From: Thiobacillus sp.
Lineage (GTDB): Bacteria; Pseudomonadota; Gammaproteobacteria; Burkholderiales; Thiobacillaceae
Length of the DNA: 9,588 bases
Assembly (NCBI GenBank): GCA_020217265.1
Contig: JAIWOS010000194.1
Coordinates: forward strand, 1 to 9,588
Reading direction: 5' to 3'
In this document: positions 7,745-9,588 of the stretch, one piece after another
Layout of the letters: each line of letters begins with the position of its first letter
Position numbering within the stretch: the stretch's first letter is position 1
Program-made: the position numbers and the translations under genes
Notes under the pieces: model-generated
The model's input: only the letters and a program-made list of their open reading frames with translations
What the model was told of the DNA's origin: nothing
Database searches by the model: none

Positions 7745-7750
7745 AAGGAG
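7745..7750 (+). promoter_or_regulatory. Ribosome binding site for yggX
   Basis: AAGGAG ends 6 bases before the ATG at 7757. It is the strongest Shine-Dalgarno in the window, consistent with independent and high translation of this small protein. Confidence 0.75.
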
Positions 7751-7756
7751 AACACA

Positions 7757-8032
7757 ATGACGCGGATGGTGAATTGCGTGAAGCTGGGCCGTGAGGCCGA
7801 AGGACTGGCTTTCCCCCCGGTGCCCGGCGAGCTTGGCAAGAAGATATTCGAGAACGTGTCGAAGGAAGCCTGGAACGGCTGGCAGCGCCAGCAGACCATG
7901 CTGATCAACGAAAACCGCCTGAACCTGGCCGACCCGCAGGCGCGCAGCTACCTCATGGAGCAGATGAACCGCTACTTCTTCGGCGGCGGCGAGGTCGACA
8001 AGGCGGCCGGCTACGTGCCGCCGGCGCGTTAA
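7757..8032 (+). CDS. yggX: Fe(II)-trafficking / oxidative damage protection protein (YggX family)
   Basis: A 91-residue cytoplasmic protein, the same length as E. coli YggX. Family hallmarks are present: the N-terminal [17 protein letters not shown] with conserved Cys7, then [21 protein letters not shown], the [16 protein letters not shown] stretch, and the end [13 protein letters not shown]. YggX proteins protect iron-sulfur clusters from oxidative damage and are proposed to handle labile Fe(II); the exact mechanism is not settled. The start is supported by AAGGAG at 7745-7750. It follows the TPR gene by 19 bases on the same strand and is the last + strand gene before a palindromic terminator. 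Joint transcription with the Trk operon is possible but not shown. Confidence 0.96.
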   Translation: MTRMVNCVKLGREAEGLAFPPVPGELGKKIFENVSKEAWNGWQRQQTMLINENRLNLADPQARSYLMEQMNRYFFGGGEVDKAAGYVPPAR

Positions 8033-8054
8033 GCGGCGGGTTCGCCAAAACGGC

Positions 8055-8079
8055 ACGGGCGCCCGCGGGCGCCCGTTTG
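8055..8079. terminator. Probable bidirectional transcription terminator
   Basis: Bases 8055-8076 form a perfect 22-base palindrome that folds into a 9-base-pair stem (ACGGGCGCC with GGCGCCCGT) and a CGCG loop. On the + strand the stem ends in a short T run, TTT, at 8076-8078. On the - strand it is followed shortly by TTTT, the complement of AAAA at 8047-8050. It sits between the convergent ends of yggX and phoU. The T tracts are short and the + one is interrupted, so efficiency is uncertain. Confidence 0.7.
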
Positions 8080-8099
8080 CATGGCGGCCACCGGCGCGC

Positions 8100-8804
8100 C
8101 TACAGCACTTCCTTGGCGATCTCTTCCAGCGAGGTGTGGCGCACGTCCTTGCCCTTGACCATGTAGACCACGTACTCCGACATGTTCTTGGCATGGTCGC
8201 CCATGCGTTCGATCGCCTTGGCGACGAACAGGATGTCGATGAAGACCGAGATGGTGCGCGGGTCTTCCATCATGAAGGTGATGAGGTGGCGCAGGTTGAG
8301 GCGGAATTCCTCGTCCACCGCCTCGTCCTGGCGCACGATGTCCACCGCCTTGGTCGCGTCGAGGCGGGCGAAGCCGTCGAGCGCCTTCCTCAGCATGTCG
8401 AGCACCAGGTCGGACATGTACTTCACTTCGGAGAAGCGCGGCAGGCTGATGCGCTCGGCCTTGTGGATCAGCTTGGCCATGCGCGCGATCTTGGCCGCCT
8501 CGTCGCCGATGCGTTCGAGATCGGTGATGGTCTTCACCACCATCATCACCATGCGCAGGTCGGACGCGGTGGGCTGGCGGCGGGCGATGATGTTGATGCA
8601 TTCCTCGTCGATGGCGACTTCCAGCGCATTCACGTTGTGGTCGCTGGCCTCCACGCGCTCGGCGAGTTCGAGGTCGCCCTTCACCAGCGCGTCGACCGCA
8701 TTGGTGATCTGTTCCTCGACCAGACCGCCCATCTTCAGCACGTTGGCGCGCACCGATTCCAGCTCGGCGTCGAACTGCTTGTAGGTATGCTCAGAAAGCA
8801 TCAT
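8100..8804 (-). CDS. phoU: Phosphate signalling protein PhoU
   Basis: PhoU is a peripheral cytoplasmic regulator that links the Pst phosphate transporter to the PhoR/PhoB two-component system and represses the Pho response when phosphate is plentiful. The 234-residue product has the family's usual length and two repeated three-helix PhoU domains. Each contains the metal-binding E/DxxxD signature: DLERIGDEA in the first half and AIERMGDHA in the second. It is otherwise helical and charged, without membrane segments. Two adjacent ATG codons (8804 and 8801) could serve as the start; the first has GGAGAG 5 bases ahead. No pstSCAB, phoB or phoR genes lie in the window, so the gene appears separated from its usual partners on the visible side. 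Downstream it converges on yggX across a shared terminator. Confidence 0.95.
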   Translation of the reverse strand: MMLSEHTYKQFDAELESVRANVLKMGGLVEEQITNAVDALVKGDLELAERVEASDHNVNALEVAIDEECINIIARRQPTASDLRMVMMVVKTITDLERIGDEAAKIARMAKLIHKAERISLPRFSEVKYMSDLVLDMLRKALDGFARLDATKAVDIVRQDEAVDEEFRLNLRHLITFMMEDPRTISVFIDILFVAKAIERMGDHAKNMSEYVVYMVKGKDVRHTSLEEIAKEVL

Positions 8805-8809
8805 GGTTT

Positions 8810-8815
8810 CTCTCC
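8810..8815 (-). promoter_or_regulatory. Ribosome binding site for phoU
   Basis: On the - strand GGAGAG lies 5 bases before the ATG at 8804. A second identical GGAGAG lies at 8819-8824, nine bases further upstream, too far to serve the same ATG well. Confidence 0.65.
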
Positions 8816-8830
8816 AATCTCTCCATCCGG

Positions 8831-8859
8831 ATTATAGGTGTCTGGATATGACGTTTGCA
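8831..8859 (-). promoter_or_regulatory. Probable sigma-70 promoter of phoU
   Basis: On the - strand a perfect TATAAT occupies 8836-8831, about 27 bases before the phoU start codon. A weak -35 candidate, TGCAAA (three of six matches to TTGACA), sits 17 bases upstream at 8859-8854. The predicted transcript would have a leader of only about 20 bases. The box is in the 67-base gap between phoU and the upstream gene, a relatively AT-rich spot in GC-rich surroundings. The weak -35 may indicate help from an activator. Confidence 0.5.
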
Positions 8860-8871
8860 TGAACGGCCGGT

Positions 8872-9282
8872 TCAACGGGAACTGAAGGGAAGCGCGTAGC
8901 GCCGGTCGTCGAGCGTCAGGTAAAGCGTCCAGTCGTGCCGCCCGCTCACGCACACCGGCAGCGTGACGCGGGCGGAGTACGCGCCATCCCGCCCGTGCAG
9001 GTCGTAGCGGTTGAAGCCCATGTCCATGCCCACCATCTGGAATTCCGCGCTCACCCGGCGGACGTGCGCTGCCGTCACCTCGAGCGCGAAGGCTTCCAGC
9101 GGCACCGGCACCGCCGAGAAGCGCACGCGCACCGGCTGCCCGGCATGGCTGAACGTGCAGCCCGCCAGCGGGTCGGCACAGGCGACGGCGACCGCTTCGG
9201 CCGGTCGTTTCAGCCACCAGCCGGCAACGGCAATGGCGATCAGCGCCAGCGCCAGCAGGAGCGGCAGCAGCGTCCGCCTCAT
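8872..9282 (-). CDS. Small membrane-anchored protein of unknown function with Met-rich motif
   Basis: A 136-residue protein I do not recognise. An N-terminal hydrophobic segment after MRR (about residues 4-24, ending in GWW) is a signal anchor or uncleaved signal peptide, so the rest is probably periplasmic. The outer part carries three cysteines (35, 42, 111) and the stretch FQMVGMDMGFNRYDL with methionines at 83, 86 and 88. The remainder looks beta-rich (RVRFSAVPVPLEAFALEV, YSARVTLPV, WTLYLTLDDRRYALPF). Clustered Met and Cys in a periplasmic beta domain would fit metal, for example copper, binding, as in YtkA/FixH-like proteins, but this is conjecture. The ATG at 9282 is chosen because it overlaps the upstream stop (ATGA) and starts the hydrophobic segment; the frame stays open upstream, but that part reads as an arginine-rich shadow of the previous gene. 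Confidence 0.75.
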   Translation of the reverse strand: MRRTLLPLLLALALIAIAVAGWWLKRPAEAVAVACADPLAGCTFSHAGQPVRVRFSAVPVPLEAFALEVTAAHVRRVSAEFQMVGMDMGFNRYDLHGRDGAYSARVTLPVCVSGRHDWTLYLTLDDRRYALPFSSR

Positions 9283-9588
9283 GTCCACGCCCCGCGCAGG
9301 AGCGCGACCCCGTGCGCGCCGTGCGACTGTGCCAGCGCGACGTCGTCGCGCTCCAGCCCGCCCAGGCCATAAACCGGAATCGGGCTCGTGGCGGCGAGCG
9401 CGGCGAAGGTTTCCCAGCCGAGCGTGGGCGCGCCAGGGTGGGTGAGCGTGGGCAGCACCGGCGACAGCAGCGCGTAATCGGCGTCGAGCGCGGCCGCGTG
9501 CGCCAGCTCGGCGGCGTCGTGACAGGACACGCCGACCCACGCCGCGTCCGGGCGCGCGGACAGTTTCGCCGCCGCGCCGGCGTCCAGG
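9279..9588 (-). CDS. ThiE/TenI-like domain, C-terminal part (5' truncated by window)
   Basis: The frame is open on the - strand from the window edge to the TGA at 9281-9279, giving about 102 residues. The sequence matches the second half of the thiamine phosphate synthase/TenI beta-alpha barrel: WVGVSCHDAAELAHA, then DADYALLSPVLPT with THPGAPTLGW, then IPVYGLGGL, and the end AHGVALLRGAW. The SPV…T…HPG and GLGG segments correspond to the phosphate-binding part of the barrel. In proteobacteria such a domain with SCH and GxPTLGW is commonly the C-terminal half of a MutT (Nudix)–ThiE fusion of uncertain role; that is my preferred reading, but the Nudix half would be outside the window. A stand-alone ThiE is the alternative. 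The stop overlaps the next gene's start (ATGA), implying coupling. An in-frame GTG at 9530 is internal, since the homology continues upstream of it. Confidence 0.8.
   Translation of the reverse strand, partial: LDAGAAAKLSARPDAAWVGVSCHDAAELAHAAALDADYALLSPVLPTLTHPGAPTLGWETFAALAATSPIPVYGLGGLERDDVALAQSHGAHGVALLRGAWT

Larger units (their letters stand above)
8805..8871 (-). other. Intergenic gap upstream of phoU
   Basis: This 67-base gap separates phoU from the gene upstream on the same strand. It holds the TATAAT box and two GGAGAG elements described separately. A short TGAAC/GTTCA inverted repeat around 8860-8874 has only five paired bases and no T run, so I do not call it a terminator. Read-through from the upstream pair of genes into phoU remains possible. 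Confidence 0.5.

Noticed and set aside
8136..8837. Histidine-rich open frame on the + strand opposite phoU.
   Set aside because: The - strand frame is a clear PhoU with duplicated metal motifs; the + frame is its complement shadow and has no start signal.
8837..8860. Possible Pho box ahead of phoU (GTCAT and CAGACAC half-sites on the - strand).
   Set aside because: Each half-site matches the consensus at only five of seven bases, the spacing is one base short, and the second half-site is one base from the -10, whereas a Pho box normally replaces the -35.
8860..8874. Short inverted repeat TGAAC/GTTCA near the end of the unknown membrane protein gene.
   Set aside because: Only five paired bases and no T run, so it is not a credible terminator.
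1..9588. Search for mobile elements, CRISPR repeats, toxin–antitoxin pairs, tRNAs and riboswitches.
   Set aside because: I saw no direct repeats, transposase motifs, repeat-spacer patterns, cloverleaf sequences or structured leaders. A thiamine riboswitch would be expected only upstream of a thiamine operon, and the start of the ThiE-like gene is outside the window.

Overview
The window is about 9.6 kb of GC-rich, tightly packed bacterial chromosome. Protein content and the run rsmB – DUF4390 – ntrY – ntrX – trkA – trkH point to a betaproteobacterium. A Thiobacillus/Nitrosomonadales or Rhodocyclales relative is my guess from general resemblance, not from a search. No insertion sequences, phage genes, CRISPR arrays, tRNAs or rRNAs are visible, and no stretch above 300 bases lacks a gene.

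The left 8 kb is read on the + strand. It starts inside rsmB (16S rRNA cytosine methyltransferase, 5' end cut off). Next come an exported DUF4390 protein whose start lies inside rsmB, the NtrY-type sensor kinase, an NtrX-type response regulator, the two Trk potassium uptake genes (trkA, trkH) and a small TPR protein. Nearly all junctions are stop/start overlaps (TGATG, GTGA, TGATG, an 8-base overlap), and the one real gap, ntrX–trkA, is 23 bases, so this looks like one co-translated operon. A small Fe(II)-trafficking protein of the YggX family follows 19 bases later. A strong GC-rich palindrome then closes the block and probably terminates transcription from both sides.

The right 1.5 kb is read on the - strand: the C-terminal part of a ThiE/TenI-like domain (probably the tail of a MutT–ThiE fusion, cut by the window edge), a small membrane-anchored protein of unknown function with a methionine-rich motif, and phoU. 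PhoU has a perfect TATAAT box and a good ribosome binding site ahead of it, with no pst or phoBR genes in view.

The most notable observation is in the NtrX-type regulator. Its receiver domain and Fis-type DNA-binding domain look intact, but the central AAA+ domain has lost the Walker A lysine, the Walker B aspartate, the GAFTGA loop and the sensor II arginine. It should therefore be unable to hydrolyse ATP or remodel sigma-54 polymerase, although its partner kinase looks fully functional. The cluster thus appears to couple an envelope-sensing phosphorelay with a sigma-54-independent output to potassium transport genes. The rest of the window is ordinary housekeeping and accessory metabolism.
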